Below are positions 19,039-26,662 of a DNA stretch of 64,000 nt, piece by piece; position 1 is the stretch's first letter, and each line of letters begins with the position of its first letter. The notes under the pieces were generated by a model. It searched no databases, was not told the DNA's origin, and saw only the letters and a program-made list of their open reading frames with translations. The translations under genes were made by a program, and so were the position numbers. This DNA comes from Nocardia sp. NBC_00508 (GTDB lineage Bacteria > Actinomycetota > Actinomycetes > Mycobacteriales > Mycobacteriaceae). The stretch is from positions 434,001 through 498,000 of the forward strand of contig NZ_CP107852.1 in NCBI RefSeq assembly GCF_036346875.1, in the 5' to 3' direction.

Positions 19039-19673
19039 CCGCACCGTCGCGCCGCCGCGGCCGCCCGCCCGCCGCCGAGTCGACGGCGAGCAACACCAGG
19101 GAGCGGATCATGCGCGCGGCGATCGACCTGTTCGCCGAGAAGGGATTCCACGGCACCGGCGTGGCCGAGATCGGCGAGCGCGCCGACGTGCAGCGCGGCG
19201 CGCTGTACTACCACATCGGCTCCAAGGAAGAGCTGCTCTGGCAGATCCTGCGCGACTACATCCAGCTGATGCTCATCGAGGCCGAGCAGATCGCGGCCGG
19301 CGCGGAAGATCCGATCAGCAAGCTGCACAAGCTGATCCACAGTCATGTCCGGCTGATCATTCGCCATCAGCGTGAGGTGGCGATCCAGCTGCGTGACGTC
19401 GGCGCGCTGACCGGCGAGCGCGGCACCGAGCTCCAGGATCTGCGCGACCGGGTCCAGCGCTGCTGGCAGCGGGTTATCGACGCCGGTCACGCCGAGGGTC
19501 TGCTTCGCACCGACGATCACGTGGTCACCAACAGCGTGCTCGGCATGCTCAACATGGTGACGTTCTGGTACCGCCCGCACGGCGACCGCTCCCCCGGCGA
19601 GATCGCCGAGATCCTCGCGATCACCCTGCTCGACGGCGTGGTTACCGACGCCGCCCGACCTACGAAAGGCTGA
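19035..19673 (+). CDS. TetR/AcrR family regulator of the operon
   Basis: A 212-residue TetR protein. After a basic Arg/Pro-rich N-terminus the HTH spans about residues 22-68 (IMRAAIDLFAEKGFHGTGVAEIGERADVQRGALYYHIGSKEELL). The C-terminal ligand domain resembles the TetR_C_33/KstR2-like class seen beside fatty-acid or steroid genes. It lies third in the operon with ATGA overlap, which suggests autoregulation through the palindrome at 17210-17229. The inducer is probably an acyl-CoA or aldehyde made by the pathway (inference). Confidence 0.92.
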   Translation: MTAPSRRRGRPPAAESTASNTRERIMRAAIDLFAEKGFHGTGVAEIGERADVQRGALYYHIGSKEELLWQILRDYIQLMLIEAEQIAAGAEDPISKLHKLIHSHVRLIIRHQREVAIQLRDVGALTGERGTELQDLRDRVQRCWQRVIDAGHAEGLLRTDDHVVTNSVLGMLNMVTFWYRPHGDRSPGEIAEILAITLLDGVVTDAARPTKG

Positions 19674-19675
19674 CC

Positions 19676-20965
19676 ATGGCTTGGGATTTCGAGACCGATC
19701 CGGAATACCAGCGGAAGCTGGACTGGGCGGCGGAGTTCGTCCGCACCGAGGTGGAGCCACTCGACCTGCTCTACCCCAATCCCTACGACCGCACCAACCG
19801 CGAAGCCATGGCGCTGATGCGGCCGCTGAAGGACAAGGTCAAGGAGCAGGGTCTGTGGGCCTGCCATCTGGGACCCGAACTGGGCGGGCCCGGTTATGGG
19901 CAGATGAAACTCGCCCTGCTCAACGAGGTGCTGGGCACCTCGGTGTGGGCGCCGTCGGTCTTCGGCTGCCAGGCACCGGATTCGGGTAACGCGGAGATCC
20001 TCGCCCACTACGGCACCACGGAGCAGAAGAAGACCTATCTGGAGCCGCTGCTGGCCGGAGAAATCGGTTCGTGCTACGTGATGACCGAGCCGACCGGCGG
20101 TTCGGATCCCACCCTGTTCCGGACCCGCGCGGTGCGTGACGGCGACCACTGGGTGATCAACGGCGAGAAATGGTTCAACTCGAACGCGCAGTTCGCCGGC
20201 TTCCACATCGTCATGGTGGTGACCAACCCGGAGGTCAGCCCCTACCAAGGCATGTCGATGTTCATCGTGCCTGCCGACGCCCCCGGCCTGGAGATCGTGA
20301 AGAACTTCCACGTCGCCGGGTTCAGCGAGCACGAGGGCCACCTGCGATTCACCGACGTCCGCGTCCCGGCCGATCATCTGCTCGGCGCCGAAGGGCAGGG
20401 CTTCGTCGTCGCGCAGACGCGGTTGGGCGGTGGCCGGGTGCATCATGCGATGCGCACGGTCGCCTTGGTGCGCAAGGCGTTCGACATGATGGCCGAGCGG
20501 GCCGTGTCGCGTCCGATGCGCGGCGGCCCGCTGGCCGGTTTGCAGATGACCCAGGAACGCATCGCCGACAGCTGGATCGAGATGGAGCAGTTCCGGCTGC
20601 TGGTGCTGCGCACGGCGTGGCGCATCGACAAGGAGCAGGACTATCGGAAGGTGCGCAAGGACATCGCCGCCATCAAGGTCGCGATGCCCAAGGTGATGCA
20701 CGACATCGCCCAGCGCGCGCTGCACCTGCACGGCGCGATCGGCGTCAGCCAGGACCTGCCGTTCGTGGACATGCTCAGCTACGCCGAGGTGATGGCGATC
20801 GCCGACGGACCCACCGAGGTGCACAAGATCACTCTCGCGAAAGAGGTCCTGAAGGACTACACCCCCGGAGATCCGGTGTACCCCAGCGGCTATCGCCCCG
20901 CTCTGCGCGAACAGGCCCGCGAGTTGGTGGCCAGGCGCTTGGAACACATCGTCGGCAACCTGTAA
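19676..20965 (+). CDS. Acyl-CoA dehydrogenase
   Basis: A 429-residue FAD-dependent acyl-CoA dehydrogenase: YVMTEPTGGSDPT (FAD-binding MTEP), WVINGEKWFNSNA, then a C-terminal helical domain with HGAIGVSQDLPF. The family general base near SYAEVMAIADGPTEVH is present in context. Slightly longer than short-chain members, it fits the FadE/ACAD10-11-like group acting on branched, aromatic or steroid side-chain acyl-CoAs. It follows TetR by 2 nt as the last gene of the operon. Confidence 0.93.
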   Translation: MAWDFETDPEYQRKLDWAAEFVRTEVEPLDLLYPNPYDRTNREAMALMRPLKDKVKEQGLWACHLGPELGGPGYGQMKLALLNEVLGTSVWAPSVFGCQAPDSGNAEILAHYGTTEQKKTYLEPLLAGEIGSCYVMTEPTGGSDPTLFRTRAVRDGDHWVINGEKWFNSNAQFAGFHIVMVVTNPEVSPYQGMSMFIVPADAPGLEIVKNFHVAGFSEHEGHLRFTDVRVPADHLLGAEGQGFVVAQTRLGGGRVHHAMRTVALVRKAFDMMAERAVSRPMRGGPLAGLQMTQERIADSWIEMEQFRLLVLRTAWRIDKEQDYRKVRKDIAAIKVAMPKVMHDIAQRALHLHGAIGVSQDLPFVDMLSYAEVMAIADGPTEVHKITLAKEVLKDYTPGDPVYPSGYRPALREQARELVARRLEHIVGNL

Positions 20966-21039
20966 TCCCTGCCGCGGTCGACTCGACGCCTCGCCGACAG
21001 TACTGCGGCGCGGATTCGGTACGACCGCGGTGTCCCCGA

Positions 21040-21199
21040 TCTGAGCACGGCTACCGCGCGGCGGTTGTACGAGCGCGGACGGATCGGCGATCTCGTCGGC
21101 GGTGACCAGACACGGGGCGAGCGAGGTGCTGTAGTCAAAGTAGGCGGGATCGGAGATCGGACAGCGCTCCTGGCCGGTGCGAATCAGCACGGCGTCGCC
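21040..21199 (-). pseudogene. Fragment of a cyclase-family (kynurenine formamidase-like) gene
   Basis: On the minus strand a piece beginning GDAVLIRTGQE, followed by YFDYSTSLAPCL and TADEIAD, resembles the mid-section of cyclase-family hydrolases (GDxVLxRTGW, then CLxxDxIxxL). No signature HxGTHxD motif or complete frame is present in the 350-bp gap between the acyl-CoA dehydrogenase and the DM13 gene. Probably a decayed gene. Identification rests on a short match and is tentative. Confidence 0.4.
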
Positions 21200-21320
21200 G
21201 GGCGCCGCTTCCCCAGCGCAGCGTCACCGAAATGACCAGATCCGCACCGCTTCCGGTGGGGGCGCCGGACTCGGGGCAGAATGAACCAACAGGCCGCGTC
21301 ACGACGTCCGAGGAGATGCC

Positions 21321-21857
21321 ATGGTGTCCGCACGCAGGATCACCCGTTCGCCGATCACCTGGATCGTCGTCGTGCTGGCGGTGGCCGGGCTCGGCACCGG
21401 CCTGGCCCTGTTCCAGCCGTGGCGTTTGTTCACCGACACCACCGTCCAGGAGGAGGCGCCGTCGGTCTCCGCCGCTCCGGCACCTGGCGCCGAGGTACCG
21501 CAGCCCCGCGCCATCGCGCGCGGCACGTTCATCTCGCATGAGCACGCGACGGCTGGCACGGTCGTGGTCCTGCGATTGCCCGACGGCGGCCAAGTGCTGC
21601 GCCTAGAAAACCTCGACACCTCCGACGGCCCCGACCTGCACGTCTGGCTCACCGACGCCCCGGTGCGCGAGGGCCGCGACGGGTGGTTCGTCTTCGACGA
21701 CGGCGCGCACACCGACCTGGGCAAACTCAAGGGCAACCAGGGCAACCAGAACTACGCCATCCCCGCCGACGCGGACCTCACCCGGCTGACCAGTGTCGCG
21801 ATCTGGTGCGACCGGTTCAACGTCTCCTTCGGCGCGGCCGAGCTGCGTCCAGCCTGA
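21321..21857 (+). CDS. DM13-domain membrane-anchored protein
   Basis: A 178-residue protein with one N-terminal membrane anchor (about residues 12-32) and an extracytoplasmic DM13 domain from residue 65: RGTFISHEHATAGTVVVLRL, LDTSDGPDLHVWLT, DLGKLKGNQGNQNYAIP and the hallmark VAIWCDRFNVSFGAAEL at the C-terminus. The DM13 Cys of the WC motif is conserved and has been proposed to take part in redox or electron-transfer chemistry. GAGGAG lies 6 nt upstream of the ATG. It stands alone. Confidence 0.85.
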   Translation: MVSARRITRSPITWIVVVLAVAGLGTGLALFQPWRLFTDTTVQEEAPSVSAAPAPGAEVPQPRAIARGTFISHEHATAGTVVVLRLPDGGQVLRLENLDTSDGPDLHVWLTDAPVREGRDGWFVFDDGAHTDLGKLKGNQGNQNYAIPADADLTRLTSVAIWCDRFNVSFGAAELRPA

Positions 21858-22074
21858 TCCCCGCCCTTCTCCGGCGCACGATCGGCATGCCCGCCTGCAC
21901 GGGCCGCGGGACGCACCAGGGCACGTCGGCGGGGCATGTCGGATCGACGCCAGCTCAGGGACGCCGCACCGCCGAAAAATGACCCGACAACGGCGGGTGC
22001 GCTGTGCCACCATGTGTTTCGACGATGACCACCGCATCGAGGGTGGTCGCTGAGCAGCGAGAGGAGGGGCGGCA

Positions 22075-22206
22075 GTGATTCCGGAGACGACCGAGCGAAT
22101 GGATGTCGAGATGACGCGGTTGTCGATCGCGGGCGACGCGTTCGGCAAGCCGATGAGTGCGCGGCACGGCGAACCTGGCTACCGCCGCCTCCAGGCCGTC
22201 GGCTGA
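22075..22206 (+). CDS. Small 43-aa protein upstream of HNH gene
   Basis: A GTG start with strong GAGAGGAGGGG 5-15 nt upstream opens a 43-codon frame (MIPETTERMDVEMTRLSIAG, then DAFGKP, ending QAVG) that stops 41 nt before the HNH endonuclease gene on the same strand. It is polar and soluble with no recognised domain. The ribosome-binding site is the best argument that it is real. It could be a partner or inhibitor of the HNH protein, or a leader peptide. Confidence 0.45.
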   Translation: MIPETTERMDVEMTRLSIAGDAFGKPMSARHGEPGYRRLQAVG

Positions 22207-22247
22207 CCGCCGCATTCCTCTCCTTCTTCGCTCGATTCCCACGAAAC

Positions 22248-22805
22248 ATGGTGATTCCCATGATGTTCCGCTGTGCCGCCGACCCGGCGGCGGTGACCGC
22301 CGACAACTGGATACACACCGGAGTCCTCGTCCTGAACGCCTCCTACGAGGCGCTCGACGAGATCAAGGCCGACCGGGCCGTGGTGTTGCTCGTCGCCGGA
22401 GCCGCGGAGTCGATCGCCGACCGCGAGCCGCACTTCCCGATCCGGTCGCGGCACGTGGAACTCGCTCTGCCGCAGACGATTCGGCTGCTGCGCTATGTCT
22501 ACCTGGCGTACACCACGCTGGTCGACGACGAGAGCAAGGCCACCTTGGCGGGTGTGCTGCGCCGCGACAACCACCGGTGCGGCTACTGCGCGGGCTGGGC
22601 CCGCACCGTGGACCACATCCGGCCGCGGTCGCGGGGCGGCCCGAACACCTGGAGCAACCTGGTGGCCTGCTGCGCGCCGTGCAACACCGCCAAGGCCGAC
22701 CGCACCCCCGAGGAGGCGGGCATGCGCCTGCTCTGGGAACCGAAGGCACCCACCCACCGGGTCAGGCAGCAGCGGCGGATCTGGAAGCAGCTCGCCGTCA
22801 CCTGA
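22248..22805 (+). CDS. HNH endonuclease
   Basis: A 185-residue HNH nuclease with the zinc-ribbon form of the motif: C111-GY-C114, D122-H123 (VDHIRPRSRGG), N137 (WSNLVACC) and C142-APC145-N146. The N-terminal half (VLVLNASYEALDEI, PIRSRHVELALPQTIRLLRYVYLAY) is typical of the actinobacterial family of stand-alone HNH proteins. Several starts are possible (ATG 22248, GTG 22251, ATG 22260); all precede the conserved VLVLNASYE. It is followed after 28 nt by a whiB gene. The target is unknown. Confidence 0.88.
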   Translation: MVIPMMFRCAADPAAVTADNWIHTGVLVLNASYEALDEIKADRAVVLLVAGAAESIADREPHFPIRSRHVELALPQTIRLLRYVYLAYTTLVDDESKATLAGVLRRDNHRCGYCAGWARTVDHIRPRSRGGPNTWSNLVACCAPCNTAKADRTPEEAGMRLLWEPKAPTHRVRQQRRIWKQLAVT

Positions 22806-22833
22806 CCACGACCCGAGAAAGGAGAGGATCGCG

Positions 22834-23106
22834 ATGACGCGCACCGCGACCACCGCCGTCACGGAATTGACCCTGGCCGACCTGCTCCCGCTCTCGGATT
22901 CCCGAGGGTGGCACCGGGCGGCCTGCCGTGGCGACCCGAACCACGAGGCCTGGTTCCCCTACCCGTCCCAGGACTTCGACTACGCGCGGGAGGTCTGCGC
23001 ACGCTGCCCGATCCTGGACGCGTGCGGTGAATTCGCCGCGCGCACCGGACAATCCGGCGTCTGGGGCGGGCACGAGTTCGACCGCGGACGCGTGATTCGC
23101 CGATGA
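22834..23106 (+). CDS. WhiB-family Fe-S transcriptional regulator
   Basis: A 90-residue WhiB-like protein with the four cluster-binding cysteines C31, C55, C58 and C64 (CARCPILDAC) and the GVWGG turn at residues 75-79, followed by a short basic tail (RGRVIRR) of the kind that contacts DNA. WhiB proteins bind a 4Fe-4S cluster and act with the primary sigma factor in response to redox or NO. The ATG has AAAGGAGAGG 6 nt upstream. The subclass cannot be assigned from sequence alone. Confidence 0.93.
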   Translation: MTRTATTAVTELTLADLLPLSDSRGWHRAACRGDPNHEAWFPYPSQDFDYAREVCARCPILDACGEFAARTGQSGVWGGHEFDRGRVIRR

Positions 23107-23236
23107 GGTTCCGCCGTCGCGCCCGTCGGGCGCGGCGGCGGAGCGTCGATCGGAACGCGGCATCGACCGCACCGCATGCTCGCGCGGAGGGAGCCTCGCC
23201 GAGTCCGGTCAGGGCCGGTGACCATACACTGAGCGC

Positions 23237-24901
23237 GTGGGCACTCATCGCAGCGGAACCAGATCCCGAGGCGTCAGCAAAGGTCCGGTTATCGTAGTGG
23301 TTGCCGTTGCGTTGCTGGCCGCGATCGTCGTCGGCTGGTTCCAGCTGCGTGATCGCGCGGCTGATCAGGACAGTGCGGCGGCGGCGGAGTGCGTGGAGGG
23401 TCCCGCGACACTGCACGTGACGGCCGATCTGAGCATCGCGGCGCAGGTGCGGGCCGTCGCCGACAGCTACAACGCGACCCGGCCGAAGGTGCGCGATCAC
23501 TGCGCGCGGGTCGCGGTGATCGCGCAACCGTCCTTGGCGGTCGTCGCGGCTTTCACCAGCGGCAAACCGTGGGACCAGAGGCTCGGCGCGCAGCCCGCGC
23601 TGTGGATCGCCGATTCGACCCGCTCCATCGAGTCCATGCGGGTGCCGGGATTGATCGAGGGCACCCCCGTGCCGATCGCCGCGAGCCCGATCGTGCTTGC
23701 GGTGCCGGAGGAACTGCGCAGCGCGCTGGAGCAGGCCGAGGTCTCCTGGGCGGATCTACCGCGCCTGCAACAGGGATCGCTGGGTGAGCTCGGGCTGTCC
23801 GGCTGGGGCGGTCTGCGCATGGCCGTGCCGTCCGGTGACGCCACGCTGGCCGCCGCCACTGCGGTCGGCTCCGCGGTGTCGGGCGCCGAACCACTCAGCG
23901 AGGAGGCCGCGCGATCCGGTCAGGTGGTCGCCGCGATCTCCGGACTTGCCGCCGACGCCCCGCAGGCCTCCGACACCATGGCCGCGCTAGCCGCGATCGC
24001 GGCCCAGAACGGGCCGGTGCACGCGGTGGCGGCTACCGAGCAGCAACTCAGGGCGCAGTCCGGCCTCGCCGTGTTCCGGCCCGCGGGGTCGGCACCGACG
24101 GCGGATTACCCGGCCGCGCTGATGTCCGGGGCCTGGGTCGACAAGACACAGAATCTCATCGCCGGGCGGTTCATCGACTATCTGCGCAAGCCGGAGCAGG
24201 CACAGACCTTCGTCGCGGCCGGTTTCGCCAGCGCATCACAGGCTCCGAACGCCGCACCGCAGCGCGCCGCGCAGGACAAGGTCCGCGCCACCCTCGCGAA
24301 TCCTGTTCTGGGCGTGCGGTCCACGGTTTTGGTCGACGTGTCGGCGTCGATGGGAACCACCGAGGGTGCCGGGACGCGACTGGCGAATGTCATCGCCGCC
24401 CTCAACTCCACGATGACGGTCATGCCCCCCGACTTCGGGCTCGGCGTCTGGGCCTTCGGCAAGAACCTGGACGGCACCGATCCGTACGAGATAGCGGCGG
24501 CCACCTCCCCACTCGCCGACAGCCAGCGCACGAAGATCACTGCCGCGCTGAGCACGCTGCGACCCGGCGAAAGCCGCTCCGACGAGGCCTATCCGTCCCT
24601 GATCGCCGCGTACAAGAGCGCCGTCTCCGGTTACGCGCCGGGCCGGACCAATTCGGTACTGCTGATCACCGACGGACCCGACGACGACTCCACGGTCACC
24701 GGCCCGCAACTGGCCTCGAGCATCACCGCCGCGATCGACCCGGCCCACCCGGTCCGCATCGATGTGATCGTGCTCGGCGGCAGTGGCACCCAGACCCTCC
24801 AGACACTGGCGCAGCAGACCGGCGGCAGCTACACCCGCCTGGCCACCTCCAACGACCTCGGCTTCGGCTCCGCCGTCGTCAAGGCGCTCACCACGCCGTA
24901 G
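23237..24901 (+). CDS. Substrate-binding plus VWA-domain membrane protein
   Basis: A 554-residue protein anchored by one N-terminal helix (residues 17-36). The outside part has a type-2 periplasmic-binding-like domain (about 50-340; VTADLSIAAQVRAVADSYNA, SPIVLAVPEEL, DYPAALMSGAW) and a C-terminal von Willebrand A domain with the metal site D367-VSAS (DxSxS) and LLITDGPDDD. It resembles M. tuberculosis Rv1836c, a neighbour of glcB there, so this locus is conserved. TACACT ends 6 nt before GTG 23237, indicating leaderless translation. A dispersed repeat begins 9 nt after the stop, and a decayed copy of this gene's 3' end lies near 35.6 kb. Confidence 0.88.
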   Translation: MGTHRSGTRSRGVSKGPVIVVVAVALLAAIVVGWFQLRDRAADQDSAAAAECVEGPATLHVTADLSIAAQVRAVADSYNATRPKVRDHCARVAVIAQPSLAVVAAFTSGKPWDQRLGAQPALWIADSTRSIESMRVPGLIEGTPVPIAASPIVLAVPEELRSALEQAEVSWADLPRLQQGSLGELGLSGWGGLRMAVPSGDATLAAATAVGSAVSGAEPLSEEAARSGQVVAAISGLAADAPQASDTMAALAAIAAQNGPVHAVAATEQQLRAQSGLAVFRPAGSAPTADYPAALMSGAWVDKTQNLIAGRFIDYLRKPEQAQTFVAAGFASASQAPNAAPQRAAQDKVRATLANPVLGVRSTVLVDVSASMGTTEGAGTRLANVIAALNSTMTVMPPDFGLGVWAFGKNLDGTDPYEIAAATSPLADSQRTKITAALSTLRPGESRSDEAYPSLIAAYKSAVSGYAPGRTNSVLLITDGPDDDSTVTGPQLASSITAAIDPAHPVRIDVIVLGGSGTQTLQTLAQQTGGSYTRLATSNDLGFGSAVVKALTTP

Positions 24902-24910
24902 GCTGCCCCG

Positions 24911-25024
24911 CCTCTCCGCGTCTTTAGGCCGTACTGGTCAGGTGACGCAGATTCGCGTTCAGGTCCTGCGTTGGGTGCCGCACGAGTTCTGGGTGTACCC
25001 GACGAGTTACCAGTGTGCTCCCTA
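24911..25024 (+). repeat. Dispersed ~115-bp repeat, copy A
   Basis: Begins CCTCTCCG just after the VWA stop and ends at GTGTGCTCC. The central parts GGCCGTACTGG, GCGTTCAGGTCCTGCG and CGAGTTCTGGG are shared with copies B (38951) and C (39067). No ORF of its own and no transposase. Nature unknown; possibly a MITE- or REP-like element. Confidence 0.8.
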
Positions 25025-25121
25025 ACCGCACCGCCACTGGTCATGGTGCCGACAGTGTGTTGTGTGGCCAATTGCCATCTAGTCGTCAAGAATTCGGCCC
25101 ACGTGTGTAGGGCGGTACTGA

Positions 25122-25439
25122 ATGACGCCGTGTGCTGGTCTCGCCCGGTCGGGGCCGGGCTGGGTGGCGGTCTGTGGTATCGCCGGAACCCACCCGAGTT
25201 TCATCGCCGCGCTGGTGGTTGTCCCCAAGGTCGTCCACGTCGCCGAACGGCAGGCAGTAGTACTCGCCTCTGCCGGGGTATGTGCGTTGGCGGTCGCTGC
25301 CGTCGCCGCTGTGCAGGTCGTGAGGCATCGCCGCCGGGGGCGTGCGCGCGATGACGCGCGGGTGCTGGCGGCGCTACGGCAGAACTCGCTGAGACCCTCC
25401 GAAGCTGCCCTGTCCCCGAGAACCGTCATGGTCCGGTAG
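25122..25439 (+). CDS. Doubtful small ORF with one hydrophobic segment
   Basis: A 105-codon frame with a hydrophobic stretch near residues 45-67 (VVLASAGVCALAVAAVAAVQVV) followed by an Arg-rich segment, the pattern of a single-pass membrane protein. There is no Shine-Dalgarno sequence and no recognised family, and competing frames exist on the other strand. Included because the 630-bp stretch between the VWA and HxlR genes holds nothing better beyond the repeat copy. Confidence 0.25.
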   Translation: MTPCAGLARSGPGWVAVCGIAGTHPSFIAALVVVPKVVHVAERQAVVLASAGVCALAVAAVAAVQVVRHRRRGRARDDARVLAALRQNSLRPSEAALSPRTVMVR

Positions 25440-25533
25440 CGGTCCTACTGTATGAGCCCTCTCAGCCGACGAACTCGATGCCCATAAGCTGGAAACCAGC
25501 CGGATCGGTCCACACAGTGAACGGACTCGCTTC

Positions 25534-25878
25534 ATGAGTGAACACGACGTCTTCCTCGCCGATTGTCCCGCGCGCACCACGCTGGCCCTTGTCGCCGATA
25601 CCTGGTCTGTGGTCGTGATCTTCGGGCTCGGCGACGGGCCGCAACGCTACAGCGAATTGCGGGACCGTATCGGGGGGATCAGCAAGAAGATGCTGACACA
25701 GACATTGCGCAAGCTGGAGGCGTCACGGCTGGTCGAGCGTCGTGTCCTCGCCGCCGCGCCGCCCGGGACGGAATACACGCTCACCCCGCTCGGGAAAAGC
25801 CTTCTGGAACCGGTGTCGCTGCTGGCGCGCTGGGCCGAGGAGCATGCCGAGGAACTCGCATTCGAGCAGGATTGCTGA
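25534..25878 (+). CDS. HxlR-family winged-helix regulator
   Basis: A 114-residue HxlR/MarR-like protein: DCPARTTLALVADTWSVVVIFGLGDGPQRYSELRDRIGGISKKMLTQTLRKLEASRLVERR covers the winged helix, with YTLTPLGKSLLEPV after it. The N-terminal Cys (residue 11) is the conserved position that senses thiol or aldehyde stress in several HxlR members. It precedes an NADP-binding oxidoreductase gene by 50 nt; such pairs often show regulator-target linkage. Confidence 0.92.
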   Translation: MSEHDVFLADCPARTTLALVADTWSVVVIFGLGDGPQRYSELRDRIGGISKKMLTQTLRKLEASRLVERRVLAAAPPGTEYTLTPLGKSLLEPVSLLARWAEEHAEELAFEQDC

Positions 25879-25882
25879 CCTG

Positions 25883-25910
25883 TCGTAGGGCACCGTCGGG
25901 TGCCCCACGA
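25883..25910 (+). terminator. Hairpin between HxlR and reductase genes
   Basis: Arms 25883-25894 and 25899-25910 (TCGT-A-GGGCACC / GGTGCCC-C-ACGA) pair with one mismatch around GTCG. It may end the hxlR transcript or serve as the regulator's operator, since it lies only 6 nt before the next -10 box (TAGCTT, 25916-25921). Confidence 0.5.
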
Positions 25911-25928
25911 CGTTCTAGCTTCGACCGC

Positions 25929-26570
25929 ATGAGAATCTCGATCCTCGGAGCCGGAAACATGGCCGAGGTCCTCGGTGCCAAATGGGCCGCAAACGGACAC
26001 GACCTGATGATCACCGGACGGTCTTCAGAAAAGGCCGCCGCCCTGGCCGATCGTTTGAACGCACGCACCGGCAGCTTCGCCGAGGCGGCGCTGCACGCCG
26101 ACGCCGCTCTGATCGCCGTGCTGTACCAAGGCATGGAGTACACCCTCGAACGTATCGGGGACGGCCTGCGCGGCAAGCCCATCATCGACTGCAACAACCC
26201 CGTCGAAATCGAGGGATTCACCCTCACCACCCCGCCCGGGGAATCGATGGCCCAGCAGATCGCGAAGGCGACCGGCGGACACGTGGTCAAGGCATTCAAC
26301 CTCTGCCACGCCGACGTATGGCGCATGCCGTCGATAGCCTTCGACGGCCGCCCACTCACCGTGCCCTACTGCGGAGACCACCCGACCGCCCTCCACGCGA
26401 CCACCCGACTCATCGAAGACGTCGGCGGAGTTCCACTGCAGACCGGCGATCTGCGGCACGCCCACTACCTCGAGGCAAGCGCCGCCATCATCATCGCCCA
26501 ACTGTTCCGCGGCCGTCCCACACGCACGGTGTTCAACCTGGTCGACGACCAGACACCAGCAACGCAATAA
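25929..26570 (+). CDS. NADPH-dependent F420 reductase-like / NAD(P)-binding protein
   Basis: A 213-residue single-domain Rossmann protein: ISILGAGNMAEVLGAKWAANGHDLMITGRS is the dinucleotide-binding loop with the GR-S pattern that favours NADP. The family signatures IDCNNPVEI and VVKAFNLCHADVW match the F420-dependent NADP oxidoreductase / NPR-like family of redox proteins. Whether F420 is used cannot be seen. TAGCTT ends 7 nt before the ATG, so the message is probably leaderless. Likely target of the upstream HxlR regulator. Confidence 0.82.
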   Translation: MRISILGAGNMAEVLGAKWAANGHDLMITGRSSEKAAALADRLNARTGSFAEAALHADAALIAVLYQGMEYTLERIGDGLRGKPIIDCNNPVEIEGFTLTTPPGESMAQQIAKATGGHVVKAFNLCHADVWRMPSIAFDGRPLTVPYCGDHPTALHATTRLIEDVGGVPLQTGDLRHAHYLEASAAIIIAQLFRGRPTRTVFNLVDDQTPATQ

Positions 26571-26662
26571 TCACACCTCCCGGCTCGGCCCAACGACCCG
26601 GCCACAACATGAGGCAGTCCACCCAAGGGCAGCAGCGCGTTTGCTGCGCGTAGGCTCGTTTG

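Noticed and set aside
19517..21190. 557-codon minus-strand frame opposite the acyl-CoA dehydrogenase
   Set aside because: Shadow over most of its length; only its first 50 or so codons (beyond 21040) show protein-like content and are reported as a cyclase fragment.
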